The position numbers were made by a program, and so were the translations under genes. This document shows, piece after piece, positions 1 through 6,383 of a DNA stretch of 16,923 nt. The DNA comes from CAYHPY01 sp964358485 (GTDB taxonomy: Bacteria > Elusimicrobiota > Elusimicrobia > UBA1565 > UBA9628), in assembly GCA_964358485.1 (NCBI GenBank), contig CAYHPY010000080.1, positions 1-16,923 of the forward strand, in the 5' to 3' direction. The notes beneath the pieces were generated by a model. It made no database searches, was not told the DNA's origin, and was given only the letters and a program-made list of their open reading frames with translations. Position 1 is the first letter of the stretch. Every line of letters starts with the position of its first letter.

Positions 1-531
1 GCGCTGGGTGATGATGGCCTTCTTGTCCTTGTGCACGAACTCGATGGGATCCTCGATGGTGATGATGTGCTCGGCGCGGTTTTCGTTGATGTAATCCACC
101 ATGGCCGCCAAGGTCGAGGATTTCCCCGAGCCCGTGATGCCGGTGACCAGGATCAGCCCCCGGCTGTTGTCGCCGATCTTCTTCATCGTCCCGACGGGGA
201 GGCGCAATTGTTCCAGGGTGGGGATCTTGGTCGGGATGTAGCGGATGGCCAGGCACAGGCGCTGGCGCTGGCGGAAGGCGTTGACGCGAAAGCGCGCCAC
301 GTCGCCCGCCTGGAAGGAAAAATCGCATTCGCCCTTCTTGTCGTAGATCTCGCGGGCCCGCTTGGAGGCCACGGAGTTGATCATGGCCTCGACCTCGGGG
401 CGGGTCACGATGTCGGGGGCGGCCGCCTCCAGGTCCCCGTCGACCCGGATGAAGGCGGGCCCGCCCTCGCGGATATGGAGGTCCGAGGCCCGCTTGTTGA
501 TGAGCGTCTGCAGCAGTGTTTGGAGATCCAT
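1..531 (-). CDS. pilT: Twitching motility ATPase PilT (N-terminal part, runs off the window)
   Basis: PilT is the hexameric cytoplasmic ATPase that retracts type IV pili for twitching motility. The 177 visible residues begin MDLQTLLQTLINKRASDLHI, with the ASDLHI signature of the PilT/PilB N-terminal domain. An arginine-rich stretch (RFRVNAFRQRQR, about 79-90) follows, then a Walker A GITGSGKS near 131-138 and the Asp-box segment TIEDPIEFVH at about 158-167. The Walker B and His-box regions lie beyond base 1. The ATG at 531 sits one base after the ftsZ stop, so it is the last visible gene of the murB-ftsQ-ftsA-ftsZ-pilT unit. No stop precedes base 1. PilU or another PilT paralogue is possible, but ITIEDPIEFVH is most like PilT. 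Family assignment is firm; placement in a division operon is what the sequence shows, and co-regulation is inferred. Confidence 0.93.
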   Translation of the reverse strand, partial: MDLQTLLQTLINKRASDLHIREGGPAFIRVDGDLEAAAPDIVTRPEVEAMINSVASKRAREIYDKKGECDFSFQAGDVARFRVNAFRQRQRLCLAIRYIPTKIPTLEQLRLPVGTMKKIGDNSRGLILVTGITGSGKSSTLAAMVDYINENRAEHIITIEDPIEFVHKDKKAIITQR

Positions 532-532
532 G

Positions 533-1678
533 TTATTTCAGCTTCCTCACCTTGATGCGCATGTACGCGGGCTTCATCCAATCTTCCTGCTGTCCCGGGA
601 GCCCGAGGCCCGGAGTCGACGACGAATGCTCGGGGTGGAACCTCCGAAGCAGCCCCCCGGCGGGGGAAGCCGTGCGAACGGCCGTTTTCTGAAGAAGGGT
701 GTGCCGCTTGGTCTTCTGTGGAAAACCGGTCGCGATCACCGTGATCCGAATCCGGTCCCCGAGGGACTCGTCGTAGACTTTTCCCAGCTTGATCTTGGCC
801 TCGGGGCTGGCCGCGCCTTTGATGAAACCCATGGCCTCCTCGATCTCGGGAAGCAGGAGGGTTTCCTTGCGGCTCGTCACGTTGACGATCAGGCCCTTGG
901 CTCCTTCCAAAGAGACGTTCTCCAGCAAGGGGGATTCGACGGCCAGTTTGGCCGCGCGCAGGGCCCGCCCCGGGCCCTCGGCCTCGGCCATCCCGATGAG
1001 AGCGTCGCCGGCGTCCTTCATGACCGAGCGGAGATCGTTCAAGTCCATGTTGATCATTCCGGGGATGATGATCACGTCGGAAATGGATTGGATGGCCTTG
1101 CGCAGGACGTCGTCGGCGGTCCGGAAGGCCTCGTCGGAGGGGGTGTTGGAATCCACCACCTCCATCAGGCGCTGATTCGGGATGACCAGCAAGGTGTCCA
1201 CGCTCTGGCGCATCTCCTGGATGCCGGCCTCGGCGATGTTGGCGCGGTTGAGCCCCTCGAACTCGAAGGGCCGCGTCACGACCCCGATGGTCAGGGCGCC
1301 CATTTCCTTGGCCAAGCGGGCCACCACCGGGCCGGCGCCGGTCCCCGTCCCGCCGCCCATCCCGGCCGTCACAAAAACCAAATCGGCGCCCCTGAGAACC
1401 TCCCGGAGGAGCTCCTCGGACTCGACCGCGGCGTCCCGTCCCTTGGAGGAATCGCCCCCGACCCCGAGCCCGCGGGTCAGGTTCTCGCCGATCTGCAGGC
1501 GGATCTCGGCCAAGGAGCGGCGCAGGTCCTGGGAATCGGTGTTGGCCGCGATGAGCTCGACGCCCTTGAGCCCCGCCTCGGACATCCGGTTGACGGCGTT
1601 GCCGCCCGCCCCGCCGACGCCGATCGCCTTGATCACGGCGCGCGTTTCCTGCAAATCCTCGGTGACCTTGATTCTCAA
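533..1678 (-). CDS. ftsZ: Cell division protein FtsZ
   Basis: FtsZ is the tubulin-like GTPase that forms the cytokinetic ring. With the TTG start at 1678 the protein is 381 residues. It shows the nucleotide-binding N-terminus AIGVGGAGGNAVNRM (18-32), the tubulin signature GMGGGTGTGAG (106-116), and the catalytic T7 loop NMDLND (210-215), which keeps the N-x-D-x-x-D pattern. A short variable linker (about 325-364) leads to a C-terminal conserved peptide, WMKPAYMR, plus a basic tail (IKVRKLK); this is the expected FtsA-binding tail. The TTG start is chosen because it forms a TTGA overlap with the ftsA stop, has GAGG seven bases upstream (1686-1689), and gives the short N-terminal tail normal for FtsZ. 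The upstream ATG at 1822 would add 48 residues that are out-of-frame ftsA sequence. The ftsA-ftsZ order is classical. Confidence 0.97.
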   Translation of the reverse strand: MRIKVTEDLQETRAVIKAIGVGGAGGNAVNRMSEAGLKGVELIAANTDSQDLRRSLAEIRLQIGENLTRGLGVGGDSSKGRDAAVESEELLREVLRGADLVFVTAGMGGGTGTGAGPVVARLAKEMGALTIGVVTRPFEFEGLNRANIAEAGIQEMRQSVDTLLVIPNQRLMEVVDSNTPSDEAFRTADDVLRKAIQSISDVIIIPGMINMDLNDLRSVMKDAGDALIGMAEAEGPGRALRAAKLAVESPLLENVSLEGAKGLIVNVTSRKETLLLPEIEEAMGFIKGAASPEAKIKLGKVYDESLGDRIRITVIATGFPQKTKRHTLLQKTAVRTASPAGGLLRRFHPEHSSSTPGLGLPGQQEDWMKPAYMRIKVRKLK

Positions 1679-2922
1679 AACAGGTCCTCGAACCAGGAGG
1701 AGAGCCGCCGCGTCCAGATGGAGCGCTTGCGTCCCGCCAGGCGGGAAGGCCCTCCCGACCAATGGGTCTGCCCCGAATAGTGCAGCAGGCCCATGGCGGT
1801 GGCGTAGGGCATGCCCAGCCATTTCTCGTCGGACTCGACCTGATCCGGGTGGGGAAGCCCCATGCGGACCGGCAGTTCCAGAACCTGGGCCGCCGCGTCG
1901 GCGGCGCCCCGCAGCAGCGCGCCCCCGCCCGTCAGAATCGCGCCCCCGGAGACCACCAGGTCCGCGAAGGAGGACGCCCGCAGGTCGTCGGCCACTAGGC
2001 TGAAGATCTCCTCCACCCGCGGAAGAATGAAGCCCATCATGGTGCTGGTCTTGACGACGCGCTCGCTGCGCCCGTCGATGGCCACGAAATGGATGTCCTT
2101 GTCCCCGTTGAGCATCGAGGGGTGGGCGAAGCCGTGCTCCATCTTGATCCTTTCCGCGGTGACCAAGGTGGTCCCCAGCCCCATCGCCAGGTCGCGGGTG
2201 ATGAAATCCGAACCGATGGAGAATTCTTTGGTGTAGCGGACGCTGCCCTCATAGTAGACGCCGATGGACAAAGATTGCCCCCCGATGTCGATGAGCACCG
2301 AGCCCAGATCCTTCTCCTCGGGCGTCACCAGAAGTTCCCCGAGCGCCAGCAGGCCGTAGACCGGCTCGATGACCTGGAAACCCGCGTGGTTGACGGCCTT
2401 GGTCAAATTGCTCAGATGGGCGGGGGAACCCGTCACGATGTGAACCTCGACCTCGAGGAGGTTGGCCTCCATCCCGACGGGATCGGGCACGCCGCGCTGG
2501 CGGTCCAGGGAGAAGCCCTGGGGGACCACGTGGAGAATCTGGCGGTCGGTGGAAAGGGGAATGGCCTTGGCGCTGGACACGACGGAGTTGACGTCTTCGG
2601 CGGTGATCTCCCGGTCGGTCCGGGCGATGTTGAACGCCCCCCGGTTGTTGAAGGCCTGCAGGTGCCCCCCGCGCACGCCCATGTAGAGGGCCGTGATGGT
2701 GGTGTTGTTGCCCGCGGAGGCCTCGGCTTCCTCCACGGCCTTGGTTACGGCCATGGAGGCCTCGTGGATGTTGACGACCACGCCGCCCTTGAGGCCGCGG
2801 CAGGGAACGCTGGCGCCCCCGAGGACCTTAAGAACCTGCCGGTGCGGGTCCAAGGTCCCGATCAGGCAGGTCGCCCGCCCGGAGCCCATGTCCAGCCCGG
2901 CGATCACTTCGGTTTTGGCCAT
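1675..2922 (-). CDS. ftsA: Cell division protein FtsA
   Basis: FtsA is the actin-like ATPase that tethers FtsZ to the inner membrane and recruits later divisome proteins. The 415-residue product has the phosphate-1 motif GLDMGSGRAT (9-18), a phosphate-2 motif LIDIGGQSLSIGVY near 211-224, and an adenosine motif LTGGGALLRG near 332-341. The FtsA-specific 1C subdomain lies between the two phosphate motifs. The C-terminus (RKRSIWTRRLSSWFEDLF) is a basic, amphipathic membrane-targeting helix, as in other FtsA proteins. The start is the ATG at 2922, two bases after the ftsQ stop; this gives MAKTEVIAGLDMGS, the usual FtsA beginning. The ATG further upstream at 3066 would only translate ftsQ out of frame. 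The gene overlaps ftsZ by four bases (TTGA). Family length and motif set are normal. Confidence 0.97.
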   Translation of the reverse strand: MAKTEVIAGLDMGSGRATCLIGTLDPHRQVLKVLGGASVPCRGLKGGVVVNIHEASMAVTKAVEEAEASAGNNTTITALYMGVRGGHLQAFNNRGAFNIARTDREITAEDVNSVVSSAKAIPLSTDRQILHVVPQGFSLDRQRGVPDPVGMEANLLEVEVHIVTGSPAHLSNLTKAVNHAGFQVIEPVYGLLALGELLVTPEEKDLGSVLIDIGGQSLSIGVYYEGSVRYTKEFSIGSDFITRDLAMGLGTTLVTAERIKMEHGFAHPSMLNGDKDIHFVAIDGRSERVVKTSTMMGFILPRVEEIFSLVADDLRASSFADLVVSGGAILTGGGALLRGAADAAAQVLELPVRMGLPHPDQVESDEKWLGMPYATAMGLLHYSGQTHWSGGPSRLAGRKRSIWTRRLSSWFEDLF

Positions 2923-2924
2923 GA

Positions 2925-3698
2925 TCAGGGAACCGCCCGCACGAGGATCCTTCCATCTTCGAAATGGCGGAGGTCGGCCGTCAGGCGCTTGCCGGGGGCG
3001 CCGGCGTCGTCCAGGACTTCCCGCAGGCGCGCGGATTTTTCGTCCGTCCAGCGGAGGTCCCCCCACAGGACCCGAGTGCCGTCCTTGAGCTTGGCCTCCC
3101 AGCCTTCCTCGGAAGACCCGCCCCGGGCCAGGCTCTCCAGGTTTCCGGCCAGCGGGCCCTGGAGCATGCCCGTCAGCGCCTTGGCGGCGGCCGCCTTCTC
3201 TTGCGAGGTGGCGCCGGCCAGCTCAATGGAGGGAAGCTCGGCCGTCATCCAAGCCGCGGGGCAGGAAAAAACCTTTCCCTCGTCGGAAAGATGCCCGGCG
3301 TCTCGTCCCAGAATCCGGGCCCGAGCCACGGCGCGCATCGGCTCGAAAGTCAATCGGATTTTCCGGGAGAGCCAATCCCGGCGGGGGACGATCGAGCGGT
3401 AAATCGGGAAATGCGCCGAAAGCTGGCGGGCGGCCTCCTCCGGGGAAATTCCCGCGCGGCGCTCCAGGTAGGCGGCCACCGCGGGCTCCTGGTCGGCGGG
3501 GACGCCCTCCAGGACCAGCTCCAGGGACGCCGCCCGGTCGGCCAGGACGCGCCAGCCGGGAAAACGCTTGACCATGTGCCGGACGGTGAACGCCGCCAAA
3601 ACTCCCAGGACCAGCAGGGCCGCGGCCGCGCCGGAACCGGCCAAGCGCCGGACCAGGACCTTGCGCCGGACCGAAACCTTCTGGCGGCGCCTACGCAT
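2925..3698 (-). CDS. ftsQ: Cell division protein FtsQ/DivIB family
   Basis: FtsQ is a bitopic inner-membrane protein that links early and late divisome proteins through its periplasmic domain. The 257-residue product has a very basic cytoplasmic N-terminus (MRRRRQKVSVRRK), one hydrophobic segment at about residues 20-40, and a periplasmic region. A POTRA-like part follows the membrane segment. The C-terminal part includes DGTRVLWGDLRWTDEK and LTADLRHFEDGRILVR, which match the late beta strands of FtsQ (pattern D-G-x-x-V-x-x-G, then D-L-R-F). FtsQ sequences diverge strongly, so the call rests on this architecture plus position between murB and ftsA. The start overlaps the murB end by eight bases, suggesting translational coupling. 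Confidence 0.88.
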   Translation of the reverse strand: MRRRRQKVSVRRKVLVRRLAGSGAAAALLVLGVLAAFTVRHMVKRFPGWRVLADRAASLELVLEGVPADQEPAVAAYLERRAGISPEEAARQLSAHFPIYRSIVPRRDWLSRKIRLTFEPMRAVARARILGRDAGHLSDEGKVFSCPAAWMTAELPSIELAGATSQEKAAAAKALTGMLQGPLAGNLESLARGGSSEEGWEAKLKDGTRVLWGDLRWTDEKSARLREVLDDAGAPGKRLTADLRHFEDGRILVRAVP

Positions 3699-4596
3699 CG
3701 CCGACCACCTTCATCTCCAGCTCCAATTCCAGGCCGTGAAGGGCCCGGATCCGCTCCCGGATCTCGCCCACGAGCTCGAGGACGTCCCGGGCCGCGGCAT
3801 CCGCGGAATTTTCGATGAAATTCGCGTGCAGAGGGGAGACGCGGGCGCCCCCGCGGGACATGCCTTTGAGGCCCGCCTCTTCGATGAGTTTGGCGACGAA
3901 ACGGCCCGGAGGATTTTTAAAAACGGAGCCCACGTTGTAGGTATGGATGGGTTGGGTCTGAAGCCGCCTCTGCTGATTGCGTCGAACGCGGTCCATTATA
4001 TCAACTTTATCCCCGGTCTGCAATTCAAGGACGCAGCCCAAAATGACGCGGTTCTCAAGGTTGCTGGACCGATAAGAAAAACGGAGATGTTCCCGACCCA
4101 AAAGAGTCGGGGAAAAAGTCTCAAAATCCAAGGTGGACACCTCCCGGACGAGGGATCCGATCTCCCCTTCCCGGGTGCCCGCGTTCATCACCAAGGCCCC
4201 CCCGACCGTGCCCGGAACCCCCACCAAGGGCTCGGTTCCCGCCAGCCCATTTTCCGCGCAGAGCGCCACCAGCTGGGGCACGCGCACGCCCGCGCCGCAG
4301 CGGACCCGCCGCTCCGGCAGAAATTCCACGGCCTCGAACTCCCCCCGCAGGCGCACCGTCAGACCACGGAGGCCGCGGTCGCGCACCAGGAGGTTGGAGC
4401 CCCAGCCAAGCATGAACCAGGGCAGGCCCAGCTCCCGCGCCGCCGACAGCGCCCGGGAAAGCTCCGCGGCGCCCGCCGCTTCGAAATAACAATCCGCCGG
4501 TCCGCCGATGCGGAAGGTGGTGTGGAGGCTCATGGCCTCGTCGAATCGCGCCCCGGGAAGAAGTTCCGAAAGCCGCCGCTTGACGCTCGCGTCCAT
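3691..4596 (-). CDS. murB: UDP-N-acetylenolpyruvoylglucosamine reductase MurB
   Basis: MurB is the cytoplasmic FAD enzyme that reduces UDP-GlcNAc-enolpyruvate to UDP-MurNAc with NADPH, the second committed step of peptidoglycan synthesis. The 301-residue protein shows the FAD-binding N-terminal features TTFRIGGPADCYFEA (26-40) and LGWGSNLLVRDRG (63-75), then VGVPGTVGGALVMNAG (125-140). The substrate-binding SYRSSN (174-179), the proton-donor serine in VGSVFKNP (S224), and the C-terminal Glu-rich strand LELEMKVVG follow. The short length and absence of the extra Tyr loop fit type II MurB. GSVFKNP is preceded by NV rather than the more usual SA. It is the first gene of the minus-strand unit, directly behind a -10 box only eight bases before its ATG. 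Confidence 0.96.
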   Translation of the reverse strand: MDASVKRRLSELLPGARFDEAMSLHTTFRIGGPADCYFEAAGAAELSRALSAARELGLPWFMLGWGSNLLVRDRGLRGLTVRLRGEFEAVEFLPERRVRCGAGVRVPQLVALCAENGLAGTEPLVGVPGTVGGALVMNAGTREGEIGSLVREVSTLDFETFSPTLLGREHLRFSYRSSNLENRVILGCVLELQTGDKVDIMDRVRRNQQRRLQTQPIHTYNVGSVFKNPPGRFVAKLIEEAGLKGMSRGGARVSPLHANFIENSADAAARDVLELVGEIRERIRALHGLELELEMKVVGDA

Positions 4597-4604
4597 CCAC
4601 CGCG

Positions 4605-4610
4605 ACTATA
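4605..4610 (-). promoter_or_regulatory. Putative extended -10 promoter of murB-ftsQAZ-pilT
   Basis: Read on the minus strand the bases are TATAGT, preceded by TGG, so an extended -10 (TGnTATAGT) is present. No good -35 is seen 17 bases further upstream, which fits an extended -10 promoter. Eight bases separate the box from the murB ATG (4596), so transcription would start within a base or two of the start codon. Start-site placement is inferred. Confidence 0.55.
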
Positions 4611-4633
4611 CCATAAACCGCGCGGCCGCCTCG

Positions 4634-4642
4634 TGCTATAAT
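4634..4642 (+). promoter_or_regulatory. Putative extended -10 promoter of the amidase gene
   Basis: TGCTATAAT combines a perfect TATAAT (4637-4642) with an upstream TG extension. Only five bases lie between it and the ATG at 4648, so the expected +1 falls at or next to the A of the start codon: a leaderless message. No convincing -35 is visible. It lies back to back with the murB -10 box in a 51-bp divergent gap. Confidence 0.65.
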
Positions 4643-4647
4643 GCCCC

Positions 4648-5736
4648 ATGCGTTCCCTGCTTTTGGCCGCGCTGTTGGCCGCTCCGCTGAGCGCGGGTGA
4701 CGACGCCGGCGTGATCGTCTTTAAAGGAGGACCGGCCTCCGCCGCGGTTCCGCCGGGCGCCCGGCCCGGACAAACCCTTTGGGAATCGGGCCCCAGCGAG
4801 GCCGCGGTCTCGGCGTTTTCCTCCGTTTTCTTTCAAGGAAACATGAAGGATCCCGGGATATCCTTGGAAGCCTCGCTCCGCGCGGGCTCGTCCTGGGGAC
4901 CGTGGACCGCCGCCGAGCTCGACCGGGAACCCAACGGCCGTTTCTGGGGAAAATTCCGGCTTTCCGGCCCGGCCGGAACGCGCCTGCGCGTCCGCGCCCT
5001 GCACCGCGGCGCCCCGGCGGGAAGCTCCTTCGAGATTTACCGCTTCGAGGCGGACCCGGTCGTCCCGGAGGAAAAACCGGCGCCGCAGTCTCCTCCCGCC
5101 GCGGCGCTTTCCGCCGGCCCCTCCCCCGAGATCGTCGAGCGTCCGGACTGGCGGGCCGCGCCCCCCACCGACGCCTACGTCTCCATGATCCCGCTCAAGA
5201 TCAGCGTCCACCACACGGCCGCCGCCCAACCCCTGACCTTGGAGGACGCGATCCAGGAAATGCGCGTCATCCAGCGCTTTCATCAAAAAGGCCGCGGCTG
5301 GATCGACATCGGCTACCATTTCCTCATCGACGGCTCCGGACGGATTTTCCGGGGACGCCCCGAGGCGGCCGTCGGCGCGCACGTCCGGGACCAGAACACG
5401 GGCAATCTGGGAATTTCCCTGATGGGAAATTTTCACCCGCCCGCCAACGGCGCCCCGACCGCCGAGCAGATCCAGTCGCTGGTGCGCCTGCTCAAATGGC
5501 TCATGCCCGCCTACGCGGTCCCGGCCTCCGAAATCCGCGGCCACCGCGACCAAGGCATGACCGACTGTCCCGGAGACCACCTCTACGCCCAACTCGAACA
5601 AATCCGCCGCGACGCGGCCTCGCCGGCCCCCGGCGGAGCGCCGGAAAATCCGCTCCCCCCGATCGACCCGCCGCCGCTGCTCGAAATCCTAGAGGCCGTT
5701 GAGCGCGCCGCGCGGACCCCTCCGACGCTCCGTTAA
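4648..5736 (+). CDS. Secreted N-acetylmuramoyl-L-alanine amidase (PGRP/Amidase_2 type)
   Basis: The 362-residue product is a probable periplasmic zinc amidase that cuts the bond between MurNAc and the stem peptide. Residues 1-17 form a Sec signal peptide (MRSLLLAALLAAPLSAG). Residues about 20-135 look like a beta-rich accessory domain (SSWGPWTAAE; GTRLRVRAL), then a Pro/Ala linker (140-160). The catalytic domain spans about 163-325: SVHHTA with zinc ligand H188, the core strand GYHFLIDGSGRIFRGRP, the NLGISLMGNF strand, and GHRDQGMTDCPG with H299 and C307. The retained His/His/Cys set indicates catalysis rather than binding only. A Pro-rich tail (328-344) may sit near the wall. The gene is divergent from the murB division operon, so a role in septal or growth-related wall turnover is plausible but inferred. 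The ATG lies five bases after a TATAAT box. Confidence 0.9.
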   Translation: MRSLLLAALLAAPLSAGDDAGVIVFKGGPASAAVPPGARPGQTLWESGPSEAAVSAFSSVFFQGNMKDPGISLEASLRAGSSWGPWTAAELDREPNGRFWGKFRLSGPAGTRLRVRALHRGAPAGSSFEIYRFEADPVVPEEKPAPQSPPAAALSAGPSPEIVERPDWRAAPPTDAYVSMIPLKISVHHTAAAQPLTLEDAIQEMRVIQRFHQKGRGWIDIGYHFLIDGSGRIFRGRPEAAVGAHVRDQNTGNLGISLMGNFHPPANGAPTAEQIQSLVRLLKWLMPAYAVPASEIRGHRDQGMTDCPGDHLYAQLEQIRRDAASPAPGGAPENPLPPIDPPPLLEILEAVERAARTPPTLR

Positions 5737-5741
5737 ATTTG

Positions 5742-5747
5742 TATAAT
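5742..5747 (+). promoter_or_regulatory. -10 box of the tRNA-Lys/tRNA-Glu unit
   Basis: A perfect TATAAT lies in the 21-base gap between the amidase stop and the tRNA-Lys gene. The predicted start of transcription is about 5754, three or four bases before the mature tRNA 5' end at 5758. No clear -35 was found at the correct spacing inside the end of the amidase gene. Confidence 0.6.
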
Positions 5748-5757
5748 CCCCGCTTAC

Positions 5758-5829
5758 GAGCTCGTAGCTCAGGGGTAGAGCACGCGCCTTTTAAGCGTGG
5801 GGTCGTGGGTTCGAATCCCACCGGGCTCA
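5758..5829 (+). tRNA. tRNA-Lys (anticodon TTT)
   Basis: All four arms can be drawn. The acceptor stem pairs GAGCTCG (5758-5764) with CGGGCTC (5822-5828), including one G-T pair. The D stem is GCTC/GAGC, the anticodon stem CGCGC/GCGTG encloses the loop CTTTTAA, and the T arm is GTGGG-TTCGAAT-CCCAC. The anticodon TTT reads Lys codons. The discriminator base is A (5829). The next bases are AG, so the 3' CCA is not encoded and must be added by a nucleotidyltransferase. Confidence 0.97.
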
Positions 5830-5836
5830 AGTTTTC

Positions 5837-5911
5837 GCCCTCATCGTCTAACGGCTAGGACGCCGCCCTTTCAAGGCGGTAATAGGGGTTCGATTCCCCT
5901 TGAGGGCACCA
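5837..5911 (+). tRNA. tRNA-Glu (anticodon TTC), CCA encoded
   Basis: The acceptor stem GCCCTCA (5837-5843) pairs with TGAGGGC (5901-5907). The anticodon stem CCGCC/GGCGG encloses CTTTCAA, giving anticodon TTC for Glu, and the T arm is AGGGG-TTCGATT-CCCCT. The discriminator A (5908) is followed by CCA (5909-5911), so the 3' end is gene-encoded, unlike the tRNA-Lys seven bases upstream. The two are probably processed from one transcript. Confidence 0.97.
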
Positions 5912-5914
5912 CTT

Positions 5915-5940
5915 GGCGACTGTGTTCAAACACAGTCGCC
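5915..5940 (+). terminator. Perfect hairpin after the tRNAs, probable terminator
   Basis: GGCGACTGTG (5915-5924) and CACAGTCGCC (5931-5940) form a perfect ten-base stem around the loop TTCAAA. It stands four bases after the tRNA-Glu CCA end, where a terminator is expected. The following bases (GATTGTCCTTG) are only moderately T-rich, so it may be a weak intrinsic terminator or a 3' processing/stability hairpin. Confidence 0.6.
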
Positions 5941-5948
5941 GATTGTCC

Positions 5949-5978
5949 TTGCCCCCCGCCGTGAAGCCCGGCTATAAT
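5949..5978 (+). promoter_or_regulatory. Putative promoter of the response regulator-dapB-folK-panBC operon
   Basis: TTGCCC (5949-5954), 18 bases, then a perfect TATAAT (5973-5978). The ATG of the response regulator begins six bases after the box (5985), so the message should be leaderless. The -35 matches consensus at four of six positions. Confidence 0.6.
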
Positions 5979-5984
5979 GGGCTC

Positions 5985-6383
5985 ATGGCACAAGCGCCGG
6001 GCGCCTCCAATCTTCCCCGGATCCTGCTCGTCGAGGACGAAGTCGACATCCGCAGCATCCTCATCATGGCCCTGGAGGAGCATTACCGCATCGAGGCGGT
6101 CGGCATGGGGGACCTGGCCCTGGAAAGCATCAAGGCCAACCCTCCGGATTTGGTCGTCATGGACATCCACATGCCCCACAAAAACGGCTACGAAGTTTGC
6201 GAACAGCTCAGGACAAACCCAAAAACCAAGAATCTTCCGGTGATTTTCCTGACCGGCCGCAGGGACGGCTGGAGCCAGGCCCGCGCCCGCCAGGCCGGAG
6301 GCAGCGCCTTCATGAACAAGCCCTGCGATCTGCACGAGCTCCGGGCCAAGATCGACGAGCTCCTGAAAAACCGAACCGCATGA
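5985..6383 (+). CDS. Single-domain response regulator (CheY-like receiver)
   Basis: The 132-residue protein is one receiver domain with no output domain. The phosphorylation machinery is complete: acidic pocket E17-D18, acceptor aspartate D60 in VVMDIHMPHKNGYE, the switch threonine T90 in VIFLTGR, and the conserved lysine K112 in FMNKP. Such proteins act as phosphorelay intermediates or signal by protein contact; the partner kinase is not in this window. The ATG at 5985 is chosen because TATAAT lies six bases upstream and the receiver fold starts soon after. An upstream in-frame TTG at 5913 would start before the terminator-like hairpin and promoter. It shares an ATGA overlap with dapB, so it is co-transcribed with biosynthetic genes, an unusual setting with no obvious functional reason. 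Confidence 0.92.
   Translation: MAQAPGASNLPRILLVEDEVDIRSILIMALEEHYRIEAVGMGDLALESIKANPPDLVVMDIHMPHKNGYEVCEQLRTNPKTKNLPVIFLTGRRDGWSQARARQAGGSAFMNKPCDLHELRAKIDELLKNRTA

Noticed and set aside
362..1780. Long plus-strand frame opposite ftsZ (472 codons)
   Set aside because: It is antisense to a certain ftsZ, has no recognisable domain and a biased composition typical of high-GC shadow frames.
1679..1822. N-terminal extension of FtsZ from the ATG at 1822
   Set aside because: It is out-of-frame ftsA coding sequence; the TTG at 1678 has a Shine-Dalgarno and the normal FtsZ N-terminus.
2089..3402. Long plus-strand frame opposite ftsA and ftsQ (437 codons)
   Set aside because: Antisense to two well-supported genes and without motifs; a GC-rich shadow.
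4636..5601. Minus-strand frame opposite the amidase (321 codons)
   Set aside because: The opposite strand has a signal peptide, zinc ligands and a promoter; this frame is Gly/Arg-rich without a domain.
5913..5984. Upstream TTG start for the response regulator
   Set aside because: It would begin within the hairpin after tRNA-Glu and before the TATAAT box, and would add a tail with no receiver features.
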